Of a stretch of 64,000 nucleotides of DNA, positions 41,658-49,925 are shown piece by piece. A program made the translations under genes and the position numbers. The notes beneath the pieces are model-generated. The model did no database searches. It saw only the letters and a program-made list of their open reading frames with translations, and was not told the DNA's origin. The stretch lies in NCBI RefSeq assembly GCF_030733205.1, contig NZ_JASHJL010000001.1:1-64000 (forward strand). The letters are read 5' to 3'. This DNA is from Mameliella sp. MMSF_3455. GTDB lineage: Bacteria; Pseudomonadota; Alphaproteobacteria; Rhodobacterales; Rhodobacteraceae. Every line of letters begins with the position of its first letter. The first letter of the stretch is position 1.

Positions 41658-42164
41658 ATGTCCGCAAACAGTGGCCCGCGCCGCGTGCGCAGCAACGATC
41701 TGACCGTCGGGGAAATGGCGCGCCGAGCCGGCGTGGCGGTTTCGACCTTGCATTACTACGAGTCCGAGGGGTTGATCCAAAGTTGGCGGACGGAGGCCAA
41801 CCACCGCCGCTACGATCGCCGAGAACTGCGCCGCGTGGCGGTGATCCGGATTGCCCAGACCCTTGGCATTCCGCTCGCCCAGGTGCGCGAGGTGCTGGCG
41901 CAGGTGCCCTCGGACAGCACGGTACGCAAGGCCGACTGGCAGGGGGTGTCCGAGATCTGGCGCGAAGAGATCGACCGTCGGATGGAGCTTCTGGCGCGGT
42001 TGCGGGGACAGTTGGATCACTGCATGGGCTGCGGCTGTCTGTCGTTGGAAAACTGCCCGCTCTACAACGCGCAGGATCGCCTGGGTGACAACGGCGGGGG
42101 CCCGCGTCGCTGGCTGGGAGAAGAGGAAGAGCGCGAAGCGCCACCAGACCCACTTGCGCCCTGA
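41658..42164 (+). CDS. soxR: Redox-sensing transcriptional activator SoxR
   Basis: This encodes 168 aa from ATG 41658; a longer frame to the left is not coding. The MerR-type N-terminus (TVGEMARRAGVAVSTLHYYESEGLI) is followed by a dimerisation helix and the [2Fe-2S] motif CMGCGCLSLENC (C-x2-C-x-C-x5-C). It senses redox-cycling agents or superoxide-linked oxidation and activates promoters with long spacers. The divergent DUF1127 gene with a SoxR box next to its start shows at least one target, and soxR itself may be autoregulated. Confidence 0.93.
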   Translation: MSANSGPRRVRSNDLTVGEMARRAGVAVSTLHYYESEGLIQSWRTEANHRRYDRRELRRVAVIRIAQTLGIPLAQVREVLAQVPSDSTVRKADWQGVSEIWREEIDRRMELLARLRGQLDHCMGCGCLSLENCPLYNAQDRLGDNGGGPRRWLGEEEEREAPPDPLAP

Positions 42165-42192
42165 GCGTTCCTTCGCTAAATCGCCTTCTGCC

Positions 42193-42268
<76 letters not shown>

Positions 42269-42571
42269 TTCCCCGTGAAGCGCCGCAACGGCCCCGACCC
42301 GGTTCGGGTGTTTCCGAATGGCCTACAATGCGCCCATCGCGGCAAGATTGCCCGCGGTCCGACTGTCCCTGTGGCGCCTCTGCATTACATGCACGAGACC
42401 TGTGCCGCGAGGGTTGCTTTCGCACACGCAAAATTGTCATTTGTAACTTTGACTGTCCGCGTCCGCCCGGCGCTGCCGGATAATTGTCCAGCCAGGCGGG
42501 GTACGGAGAAAATTGTTCATTTCCTTTGAAGGCGGCAGGCCGCTTTCGCGGGACAACGCGAGAGGATAATC
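42269..42571. other. Intergenic region between tRNA-Val and exported protein gene
   Basis: 303 bp without a convincing ORF. A weak ACCCG-GTT-CGGGT hairpin followed by GTTT lies shortly after the tRNA and may terminate it. The distal part should hold the promoter of the operon at 42572, but I see no clear boxes. AT-rich patches occur near 42430 and 42505. Confidence 0.4.
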
Positions 42572-44323
42572 GTGCGACCCAAGAGCTTTATCAGCGCCAT
42601 CGCGGTGGCGGCCATTTCCGCCGCCTCCCTGCAGACCGCGCCCGCATTTGCAGAGGCGGGCGGGGTGCTGGATCCGCAGACGCGCGCGCTTCAGATGCAG
42701 CAGTACAACGAGGACCGCACCAAGAGCATTCTCGAACTGCAACCCTTCCGGACCACCCAGACCGCCCAGGGCGCCGACGGCACCAGCTATGAACTGGTGT
42801 CACTGAACCCGGGCATCAATTCCTGGTATGTCCTGACCGTCAGTTCCGAGGGCTTCTGGTCCAGCACGCGCCGGTTCCACCTGGAACTGGCCGACCCGGA
42901 ACATTCGGTCATGGCGCTGGCTGGCGGCGCCGAGCCTGAACTGGTGATCACCGGCGAGGCCACGGAATACCGATGTGCCCCTTGGTCGGGCCGCAGCCCA
43001 GAACTGGACGAGGCCCAGTATCGCGGACTGCCCTTCGCGCCGATCTGCGAGGAACGGGTGTTCCTGCGCAACGAGGTGCGTGGCAACTCCACCAACCGAG
43101 AGGCTGTGGCGGAATTCCTGCGCGACAACGTCGTCTTCGGCGAAAGCATCGTGAACATGATCAAGGGCTCCTTCTACGAGGACGCTTTCATGAACTCTGG
43201 CCCCGTGGTCGAGGGCGCCGATGCGGGCGAGACGGTCAAGGCGCTTGGCAAGGCCAGGCTGGACAATGCGCCGGTCTTCCGGGCCAGCTTCAATTTCGAC
43301 CTCGAGGGCGCCGAAGGCGGCCGTGTCGAGGCGGGCAGCTGGTACGCCATCAAGGACATTCCCGGCGTCTATGCCAGCGCGATGAAACCCGGCATGATCT
43401 CGCGCGAGATCCTGTCTCGGCCCGGCGAGACCCACGGGCTGGACGGTGTGGAGCGCGGCGCCGACGTCTACATGATCGCCTTCGACCTAGAACAGTTCGA
43501 ACTGGGGTATGAGCTGGGCACGGAACACCCGCGCGTGGGCTGGTCGCCGCGGCCTTCCGGGGCAGGGCGCAACTATCGCATTCCCGGCCCCGACGGGATT
43601 GACGACTCGGCGCCGCTAGTGCGCTCGGGCATGCTGTCCCCGGCCAAGACCGACCGTGTCGTGGGCACCTTTGCCGCCGGGTTCAAGCGCAGCCACGGCG
43701 CATGGCGGCTGACGGAGAAGGCTTACACCAACTATGGCCACCACTACGGCTTCATCAGCGAGGGTGTGATCTTCTCCAAGCTGCAGCCCGACCTGGCGAC
43801 GATCCTGGTGCTGGATGATGGCACCATCGACATGCGCGCCTGGACCGAGGAAGACAACAAGCTCTTGCCGCGGATCCGTTTTGCCCGTCAGAACGGCGTG
43901 CCCCTGGTCGAGCCTGATCCCGCCACCGGCGAGGGTGTTCCGGGCAGCCAGGTCCGCAGCTGGATGGGTGGCAACTGGTCCGGCAATGCGGATGCCAAGC
44001 TGCGCACCCTGCGTGGCGGTGCCTGCATGAAGACCGCCGCCGGGCGCAAGTTCCTGATCTACGCCTATTTCTCGACCGCAACGCCGTCGGCGATGGCGCG
44101 CACCTTCCAGGCTTATGGCTGTGACTACGCGATGCTTCTGGACATGAACTCGCAGGAACACACCTACGCCGCCGTCTATACCCAGGAGGACGGCACCGTG
44201 GTGCCGCATCACCTGGTCAGCGGCATGGCCTCAATCGACGATCGCCGCCGTGACGGCACGCCGATCCCGCGTTTCGTGGGTTTCGCGGACAACCGTGACT
44301 TCATCTACCTGCTGAGGAAGTGA
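42572..44323 (+). CDS. Exported protein with phosphodiester-glycosidase-like C-terminus, unknown
   Basis: This encodes 583 aa from a GTG after GAGAGGAT. The N-terminus is a Sec signal (SAIAVAAISAASLQTAPAFA). The middle is beta-rich. The C-terminal third (VVGTFAAGFKRSHGAWRLTEKAYTNYGHHYGFISEGVIFSKL, then KFLIYAYFSTATPSAMARTFQAYGCDYAMLLDMNSQEH) has the general layout of phosphodiester glycosidase (NAGPA-like) domains, though the key motifs are not conserved well enough for assignment. It is followed after 5 nt by the FGE-fold gene, with which it forms an operon. Confidence 0.6.
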   Translation: MRPKSFISAIAVAAISAASLQTAPAFAEAGGVLDPQTRALQMQQYNEDRTKSILELQPFRTTQTAQGADGTSYELVSLNPGINSWYVLTVSSEGFWSSTRRFHLELADPEHSVMALAGGAEPELVITGEATEYRCAPWSGRSPELDEAQYRGLPFAPICEERVFLRNEVRGNSTNREAVAEFLRDNVVFGESIVNMIKGSFYEDAFMNSGPVVEGADAGETVKALGKARLDNAPVFRASFNFDLEGAEGGRVEAGSWYAIKDIPGVYASAMKPGMISREILSRPGETHGLDGVERGADVYMIAFDLEQFELGYELGTEHPRVGWSPRPSGAGRNYRIPGPDGIDDSAPLVRSGMLSPAKTDRVVGTFAAGFKRSHGAWRLTEKAYTNYGHHYGFISEGVIFSKLQPDLATILVLDDGTIDMRAWTEEDNKLLPRIRFARQNGVPLVEPDPATGEGVPGSQVRSWMGGNWSGNADAKLRTLRGGACMKTAAGRKFLIYAYFSTATPSAMARTFQAYGCDYAMLLDMNSQEHTYAAVYTQEDGTVVPHHLVSGMASIDDRRRDGTPIPRFVGFADNRDFIYLLRK

Positions 44324-44328
44324 GCGAC

Positions 44329-45324
44329 ATGAAGACAAGGCGCAACGTGATCGGCGCGGCCCTCGGGCTCGTGCTTGCGGGGGTGATGGGGGCGTCCGAA
44401 GGCGCTGCCCAGACCCTGCAACAGAACAACGAGGCGATGTTCCGGCAAATGCAGGCGGCGCGTGGCGTCACCAATGCCGAGATCGGACGCATCCGCCAGA
44501 TCTTTGCCGGCTCTCGCTGGATCGGGCAGGGCAATCCTGCGGTGACGCGGCACCCGCTTACCCCGGAACAGGCCCAGGCGCGCTTGCCGGCCCCGGCGCT
44601 GGAGTTCTACCGCAACAAACGGTTCGAGAAGATCTGCGGCGAGAAATACATGGCGCCGCTCTACGACCCGGCGACACAACAGCCCGAGGATGCCAAGGTC
44701 TGCGCCGACATGTTCGAATGGCCGAACGTGCCCCTGGCCTACCCCGTGACGTGGGTGCGCGCCCGTGAGGCGGCCGAACTGTGTTGGGCCGAGGGCAAGC
44801 GAATCGGCGACGCCCATGAATGGGAAGGGGCCTCTCACGGGGCGCTGACCCCGCCGGACTATTTCTTTGGGATGAGCGTGCAGGCGGCGCGGGCAGCCCA
44901 TAACCGCAAGTACCAGTCCAGCGCGCGCTACAGCATCGGCCCGACCTGGAAAAGCGGCGTCTGCGCCACCGGCAGCTTCAAGTCCGGCAGCTGCAACGGC
45001 GGCAGTTTTACCGGCTGCGGCTCCAACACCTACCCGGCGGGCAGTTTCCCGAACTGCAAAAGCCCGCTCGGTGTCTATGACATCGACGGCAACGCGGCCG
45101 AGCACATGAACCTGCCGCTGGCGGCCGACCAGATGGCCAGCCGGGGCAGCCGCAAGCTGGGCGTGACCGAGATGAAGGGCAGCTGGTTCATCTGGGACAC
45201 CATCCGCGCCCACACCCATTGGAGCCGCTGGCGCGCCCCGTACTGGCATGGCTCGCGCGTGCTGGCCAAGGGCAGCCATCACAACTACCACCTCGGGTTC
45301 CGCTGCTTCAAGGACGTCAACTAG
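44329..45324 (+). CDS. Exported FGE-sulfatase-fold protein lacking catalytic cysteines
   Basis: This encodes 331 aa; an upstream GTG at 44320 is less likely. It carries an N-terminal signal (NVIGAALGLVLAGVMGASEGAAQ). The fold pattern is visible as AYPVTWVRAREAAELCWAEGKRIGDAHEWEGAS, GVYDIDGNAAEHMNLP, and a final GSWF...HLGFRCF, which is the formylglycine-generating-enzyme/SUMF1 layout. The Cys pair that FGE uses near the GSW motif is absent (GSWFIW instead). So it is probably a binding or structural variant, not a sulfatase activator. It is coexpressed with the upstream exported protein. Confidence 0.72.
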   Translation: MKTRRNVIGAALGLVLAGVMGASEGAAQTLQQNNEAMFRQMQAARGVTNAEIGRIRQIFAGSRWIGQGNPAVTRHPLTPEQAQARLPAPALEFYRNKRFEKICGEKYMAPLYDPATQQPEDAKVCADMFEWPNVPLAYPVTWVRAREAAELCWAEGKRIGDAHEWEGASHGALTPPDYFFGMSVQAARAAHNRKYQSSARYSIGPTWKSGVCATGSFKSGSCNGGSFTGCGSNTYPAGSFPNCKSPLGVYDIDGNAAEHMNLPLAADQMASRGSRKLGVTEMKGSWFIWDTIRAHTHWSRWRAPYWHGSRVLAKGSHHNYHLGFRCFKDVN

Positions 45325-45350
45325 ACGCGTCTTGTGCCACGCGAAAGGGA

Positions 45351-45383
45351 AATGCCGCCGGGCCCAGGGCCGGCGGCATTTTT
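45351..45383 (+). terminator. Terminator of the exported-protein operon
   Basis: An 11-bp perfect stem AATGCCGCCGG / CCGGCGGCATT with an 8-nt loop is followed by TTT. It lies 27 nt after the FGE-fold stop. Confidence 0.85.
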
Positions 45384-45492
45384 CATGTGCCCATCGTAGT
45401 CAGCCTGACGCCGCGCCAGTGTCACCCGGAGGTATACGATCCGTACCTCTTTGGGCCGAAAATACCTCCGGGGGGAATTGGCTGCAAAGCAA

Positions 45493-45513
45493 AGAGGGGG
45501 CAAGGCCCCCTCT
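45493..45513 (-). terminator. Terminator of the leftward anchored-protein gene
   Basis: A 9-bp perfect stem AGAGGGGGC / GCCCCCTCT with a 3-nt loop is followed on the minus strand by TTTGCTTT. It lies about 40 bp beyond the stop of the leftward gene at 45555. Confidence 0.75.
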
Positions 45514-45554
45514 CAACCGTGCCAGTCTGGCGATATGTGCGGTTATTCGTGCCT

Positions 45555-47075
45555 TCAGTTGGCGCTAGCGACCCGCAGCTGCGCGGCGCGGATCGGGCCT
45601 TCGTCGCTGATCAGCGACGCATAGTCGGGGTCGGCCATCAGGTCGGCCAGGCGCACGGGGCGCCCGTTCAGGTAGGCGGTCTGGCTGATCAGGCGAACGC
45701 CGTGGCTATAGTCGGCGTAGGTGGCGCCGTGAACGGTGCTCAGCGGTTGGATCGCCTTGCCGTTCGTCCGGTGCCAGCCATAGATCGCCACACGGCCGCG
45801 GTTGCTGTTCAGCCGATTGGTCAGCACCAGGTCCTTTTTGTGGCCAGAGGTCAGGTGCCCGGCGACCGAGGCACCGCGCAACTGCCCTTCGACGGTGCGG
45901 TTGTGGCGCACGAGGTAGTCAGTCGAGGACATCTGCGGACCCGGGGTCATGGGTTTCGGAGCCACGCGTGTGTCGGCGGCGCGATAGATCTGGTCCACCA
46001 TGCGGCGTGTCGGCAGCATCATGTCAAAGCGCGCGGCGATCTGCATCGCGGCGGGCAGGCCCATCGGCACGCGCACGAAATCCCGGTCGCTGCCGACGGC
46101 AAGGTAATCGGGCGTCGCGCAAAAGGTGATCCGGATCGGCGAGCCGTCGCGGGCGCGGCCCGAGACTTGGACAGGCACAAGGTCCTGAAGGAACGAGGGC
46201 ATGTTGCCGGCAAGGATCTCACGCGCGACACGGCGATCACGCTCGGTGCCGCTGGTGCGCATCAGGCCGGCCATGACCGCGTCGCCGCCCTTGGCCGAAC
46301 CACGACGGTTCGGCATGGCACGGGTCAGGCGGGAATTGCAGGTGGCGCCGGAGACCGGGCGCTCGATCGCGCGCGGCAGGGCGGCAAGCGTGGCTGTCGG
46401 CGCCGCAGCTTCAGGCGCGCGGTCGATGCTGGGGGCAGGCAGTTTCAGACCCTCCGGACGCAGTTTCGGACGCAGTGAGACCGCAACCTGGATGGTCTCC
46501 GGTGTCTCGGGAATATCCAGTTCGGGACGGGCGCGAGGGCGGACCGCTCCCAATGTCGCGATCTGCGGAACCAGGGAAGAGTTCAGAATTTCCTTGTCCG
46601 GTTCCGGCGTGACGTCGCGCGGAAGAGAGGCTAGAGCCAGCGGCATGCTATCCAGTCCCGGCGTCGGCAGACCGTCTGCGCGCGGGGCGGCAAGGCCAAC
46701 GGGAGCGCTGCGTGCAATGTCGGGGGCCACGGAATGATCGCGACCGCTAGGCAGCTGGTGCGGCGGATGCCAGGTCTGTGCGCGCGGCAGGCGGTGGACC
46801 ACCTCGCTCAGGGCGGCGTGCCTGGGCTCTGCGGCCGGGGTCGGCTTGCCGGTCGGGGCCAGCTTGCTGACCGTAACCGGTGTCGCGGGTGCGGCAGTCG
46901 GCCCCTGATCGTCGGGCATCATGACAAGAACGGTCACGGCGGCGGCCGCATTCAGGGCAGCAAACCCCAGCGCGGCGGCAACGAGGCCGGGACGGCGAGC
47001 GACGGAATCAAGTCTGGATATCCAGCCCTTGCGTTCGGCGGTGATTTCAAGATCGGAGGAGTGTGCCTTCATCAT
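45555..47075 (-). CDS. Anchored periplasmic protein, unknown
   Basis: This encodes 506 aa from ATG 47075 with AGGAGG 7 nt upstream. A single membrane span (VAAALGFAALNAAAAVTVLVMM, residues ~31-52) is followed by a ~190-residue Pro/Ala/Arg-rich linker that could cross the periplasm. The C-terminal globular domain (~280-505) contains YGWHRTNGKAIQPLSTVHGATYADYSHGVRLISQTAYLNGRPVRL, a motif set I have seen in uncharacterised exported proteins but cannot name. It is convergent with the FGE-fold operon and divergent from the Sel1 gene. Confidence 0.6.
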   Translation of the reverse strand: MMKAHSSDLEITAERKGWISRLDSVARRPGLVAAALGFAALNAAAAVTVLVMMPDDQGPTAAPATPVTVSKLAPTGKPTPAAEPRHAALSEVVHRLPRAQTWHPPHQLPSGRDHSVAPDIARSAPVGLAAPRADGLPTPGLDSMPLALASLPRDVTPEPDKEILNSSLVPQIATLGAVRPRARPELDIPETPETIQVAVSLRPKLRPEGLKLPAPSIDRAPEAAAPTATLAALPRAIERPVSGATCNSRLTRAMPNRRGSAKGGDAVMAGLMRTSGTERDRRVAREILAGNMPSFLQDLVPVQVSGRARDGSPIRITFCATPDYLAVGSDRDFVRVPMGLPAAMQIAARFDMMLPTRRMVDQIYRAADTRVAPKPMTPGPQMSSTDYLVRHNRTVEGQLRGASVAGHLTSGHKKDLVLTNRLNSNRGRVAIYGWHRTNGKAIQPLSTVHGATYADYSHGVRLISQTAYLNGRPVRLADLMADPDYASLISDEGPIRAAQLRVASAN

Positions 47076-47382
47076 GACGCTGCCTCCTAGTCGCGAAGCG
47101 TTAAGCGAACAATGACGATGCGCACGGCATACCCCGCATTGGGCGGGAACTCGCCAACCCGGCCCGCAACCATCCTGTGGCTGCAAGGCCGCAAAGCGGA
47201 TCATGCACCGATGTGTCCGTTGATAGGGTTTGATCTCATCCAATTGGAATGAAAGAGTATCTCTGGATTTTAGTCAAACTGCTTCGGCAACCGGTGGCGG
47301 ATTTCCGCGAAGACTTGCATCCGGGCAACAGCCCAGAGGTCATTTGCGAAAACAACACCGAAAAGTTGAAAGGAACGCGCGG
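47076..47382. promoter_or_regulatory. Divergent promoter region, anchored protein and Sel1 gene
   Basis: 307 bp without a plausible ORF between the leftward gene start (47075) and the rightward Sel1 gene (47383). It must hold both promoters. AT-rich stretches around 47230-47280 (TTGGAATGAAAGAG, TTTTAGTCAAACT) are candidate promoter elements, but I cannot place boxes with confidence. Confidence 0.4.
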
Positions 47383-48453
47383 ATGATCCGTTCGACACGA
47401 GACCTTACCAAAGTGATTCTTGCTGCGGCGCTGATGCCGCTGGCCGTTCCGGCGCAGGCCGCCGGGGCAGAAGAGGCCGCCCGGCTTTGCCGTGAACTGG
47501 CCGGTCCGGCCACGGCCGAGGCGCCGGTCAGCAAGCAGGCGGTCAGCGATTATTTCCGCGCATTGCGCTCTGCACGGGCGGCCTGCGAACGTGCGGTGAT
47601 CGGGGCAAATCCGGATCCCGAAGCGCTGTTCCAGGTGGCGGTACTGATGCAGGCGGACGGCGAACATGCGCTGGCGCTGGAAACCTTCGAACTGGCCGCA
47701 GAGGCCGGGGTGGCCGCCGCGCGGACCAAGTTGGGCGATTACTTCAACTTCGGGACCGGCGATGTGCAGGAGGATCTGGACCGGGCCATCGCCGAATATC
47801 GTACGGCAGCGGACGCCGGCGATCTGCCCGCCAAGGCGACGCTGGCGATGATGAGCGGGCTGGGTCGTGGCACCTCGCGCGACTCTCGCCAGATGGTCAG
47901 CCTGCTGCAGGAGTCCGCGGATGCAGGCTATCACTTTGCGCAACTGCGTCTCGCCTCGATCTACATGAACCCGCGCAGCCTATCGCGTAGCCTGGCCGAG
48001 GAACTGGGCCTGCCGGACGTGGTCAAGGCGGCCGAAATGCTCGAGCGGGCCTCGAAACAGGGCAACGAGGATGCGGCGCGAGCCCTGTCGCAGCTCTATT
48101 CCGAGGATGGCCCGGTCACCGATCCGGCACAGCGCGCGGCACTGATCCGACGGTCCGCCCAGGGCGGGGATCCGGCAGCGATCAACGCGCTTGGCTTTCT
48201 CTACGAACGTGGAGAGGGGGTCGACTATGACCCGGAGCAGGCGGCCTCTCTCTATATCCAGGCGCTGGAGTCGGGTCAGATTTCGGTCAACGAGATCCGG
48301 GGCCGGGTGGATGGCCGTGCCGTTGCCTGGGACCGCGACACGGCGCTGGCCTTCCAGCGCATCCTGCAGGAACGTGGCCTTTATGACGGCGCACTGGATG
48401 CCAAGGTCGGCCCGGGCACGCTGGGCGCGGCACGGGGTCTGGTGCAGCAATGA
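47383..48453 (+). CDS. Exported Sel1-repeat protein
   Basis: This encodes 356 aa; ATG 47383 follows AAAGGAACGCGCGG. A Sec signal peptide (VILAAALMPLAVPAQA) is followed by several Sel1-type helical repeats (AARTKLGDYFNFGTGDVQEDLDRAIAEYRTAADAGDLPAKATLAMM; GYHFAQLRLASIYMNP; PAAINALGFLYERGEGVDYDPEQAASLY). The C-terminal segment (AFQRILQERGLYDGALDAKVGPGTLGAARGLVQ) resembles a peptidoglycan-binding repeat. A periplasmic scaffolding role at the envelope is likely. Confidence 0.82.
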   Translation: MIRSTRDLTKVILAAALMPLAVPAQAAGAEEAARLCRELAGPATAEAPVSKQAVSDYFRALRSARAACERAVIGANPDPEALFQVAVLMQADGEHALALETFELAAEAGVAAARTKLGDYFNFGTGDVQEDLDRAIAEYRTAADAGDLPAKATLAMMSGLGRGTSRDSRQMVSLLQESADAGYHFAQLRLASIYMNPRSLSRSLAEELGLPDVVKAAEMLERASKQGNEDAARALSQLYSEDGPVTDPAQRAALIRRSAQGGDPAAINALGFLYERGEGVDYDPEQAASLYIQALESGQISVNEIRGRVDGRAVAWDRDTALAFQRILQERGLYDGALDAKVGPGTLGAARGLVQQ

Positions 48454-48529
48454 TCTGATATTGCTCCCGGGCCTTCTGCGCGGCTAGCAGGAGGTCCCGG
48501 GCCAGGGTCGGGACCGTTCGTTGATGGTC

Positions 48530-49711
48530 TCAGCCCAGCAGGCGAACGCCCCGGTCGATCCCTTCCAGCGTCATCGGCACCATGCGGTCCTCGAAGATGT
48601 CGCGGATCATGGCGATCGACTGAGTATATTGCCAGTGCTTCTCGGGCACCGGGTTGATCCAGAGGTGATCATGCCACTGGTCGCGCGCGCGTTGCAGCCA
48701 GACCTGGCCCGCCTCTGCGTTCCAGTGTTCGTTGGCGCCGCCGGGATAGGCGATTTCATAAGGCGACATCGAGGCATCGCCGACAAAGATGCACTTGTAG
48801 TCCGGCCCGTAGGTGTTCAGCACCTCCCATGTCGGGGTCTGCTGGTCATAGCGGCGTGCGTTGTCGCGCCAGACGCCTTCGTACAGGCAATTGTGGAAAT
48901 AATAGTGTTCAAGGTGCTTGAACTCGGACCGCGCGGCCGAGAACAGCTCTTCGACCACCTTGATGAAGGGATCCATCGAGCCGCCCACGTCGAGAAAGAG
49001 CAGCACCTTGACCGCGTTGTGCCGTTCCGGCCGGGTGACCACGTCGAGGTAGCCATGCTCTGCCGTGGCGCGGATGGTCCCGTTCAGGTCCAGCTCTTCT
49101 TCGGCGCCCTGGCGCACCCAGCGGCGCAGCCGTTTCAACGCCACCTTGATGTTGCGCGTGCCAAGCTCGACGCTGTCGTCGAGATTTCGGAACTCGCGCT
49201 TGTCCCAGACCTTGACCGCCCGTTGGTGCCGGCTTTCGTCCTGACCGATGCGCACGCCCTCGGGGTTGTAGCCATAGGCGCCAAAGGGCGAGGTGCCGGC
49301 GGTGCCGATCCACTTGTTGCCGCCCTGGTGCCGGCCCTGCTGTTCCTTCAGCCGCTCCTTGAGCGTTTCCATCAGCTTGTCAAAGCCGCCGAGCGCCTCG
49401 ATCTTTGCACGCTCTTCCTCGGTGAGGTGTTTCTCGGCCTGTTTCTTCAGCCAGTCGGCGGGAAGATTGACGGCCTCGAAAACCTCTTCGGCGCTGATCT
49501 GCTCCAATCCCTTGAAGGCGGTGGCAAAGGCGCGGTCGAAACGGTCGAGGTGACGCTCGTCCTTGACCATCGCGCTGCGCGCCAGAAAGTAGAAGGCCTC
49601 GACGTCATAGGTGGCCAGGCCCGCGCGCAGCCCTTCGAGAAAGGTCAGGTATTCACGCAGCGTGACGGGAACGCCGGATTTCCGCAGGGTTTCGAAAAAG
49701 GGTACGAACAT
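48530..49711 (-). CDS. CoxE-like VWA-domain protein
   Basis: This encodes 393 aa. Residues ~1-190 are the helical VWA-CoxE N-terminal part (FVPFFETLRKSGVPVTLREYLTFLEGL). The von Willebrand A fold begins near VKVLLFLDVGGSMD, which carries the MIDAS motif DxGxS. The WIGTAGTSPFGAYGYNPEGVRIG stretch is also typical. CoxE-type proteins act with MoxR AAA+ ATPases (here at 53681-54520, same strand) to mature metal enzymes such as molybdenum hydroxylases or to remodel complexes. The two genes are separated by five others. Confidence 0.85.
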   Translation of the reverse strand: MFVPFFETLRKSGVPVTLREYLTFLEGLRAGLATYDVEAFYFLARSAMVKDERHLDRFDRAFATAFKGLEQISAEEVFEAVNLPADWLKKQAEKHLTEEERAKIEALGGFDKLMETLKERLKEQQGRHQGGNKWIGTAGTSPFGAYGYNPEGVRIGQDESRHQRAVKVWDKREFRNLDDSVELGTRNIKVALKRLRRWVRQGAEEELDLNGTIRATAEHGYLDVVTRPERHNAVKVLLFLDVGGSMDPFIKVVEELFSAARSEFKHLEHYYFHNCLYEGVWRDNARRYDQQTPTWEVLNTYGPDYKCIFVGDASMSPYEIAYPGGANEHWNAEAGQVWLQRARDQWHDHLWINPVPEKHWQYTQSIAMIRDIFEDRMVPMTLEGIDRGVRLLG

Positions 49712-49754
49712 GGGCGCGACGCTATCGCGTTTCGACGGTGGTGGAAATGGGGCC

Positions 49755-49925
49755 TCAGCCCAGCAGGGTCTTTTCCAGCGCGATCGTCACGACCAGCCCA
49801 AGCAGGGCGAAGGCGATGGCATAGATCACCGCGTACTGCGCGATATCGGCCCAGTTGCCCTTGCGCCGTTTGGCGGTTGTACCGCCGATGAAAGCGCCCA
49901 GAAGCGCCCCGAGGATCACGATCAT
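49755..49925 (-). CDS. Small membrane protein (56 aa)
   Basis: ATG at 49925 overlaps the lipoprotein stop (ATGA). Two hydrophobic segments (IVILGALLGAFIGG; QYAVIYAIAFALLGLVVTIALE) are separated by a basic loop (TTAKRRKGNW). Coupling to the DUF2927 lipoprotein suggests they work at the same membrane site. The function is unknown. Confidence 0.65.
   Translation of the reverse strand: MIVILGALLGAFIGGTTAKRRKGNWADIAQYAVIYAIAFALLGLVVTIALEKTLLG

Noticed and set aside
48521-49891. 456-aa plus-strand ORF
   Set aside because: Antisense to the CoxE-like VWA gene, which has MIDAS and conserved motifs.
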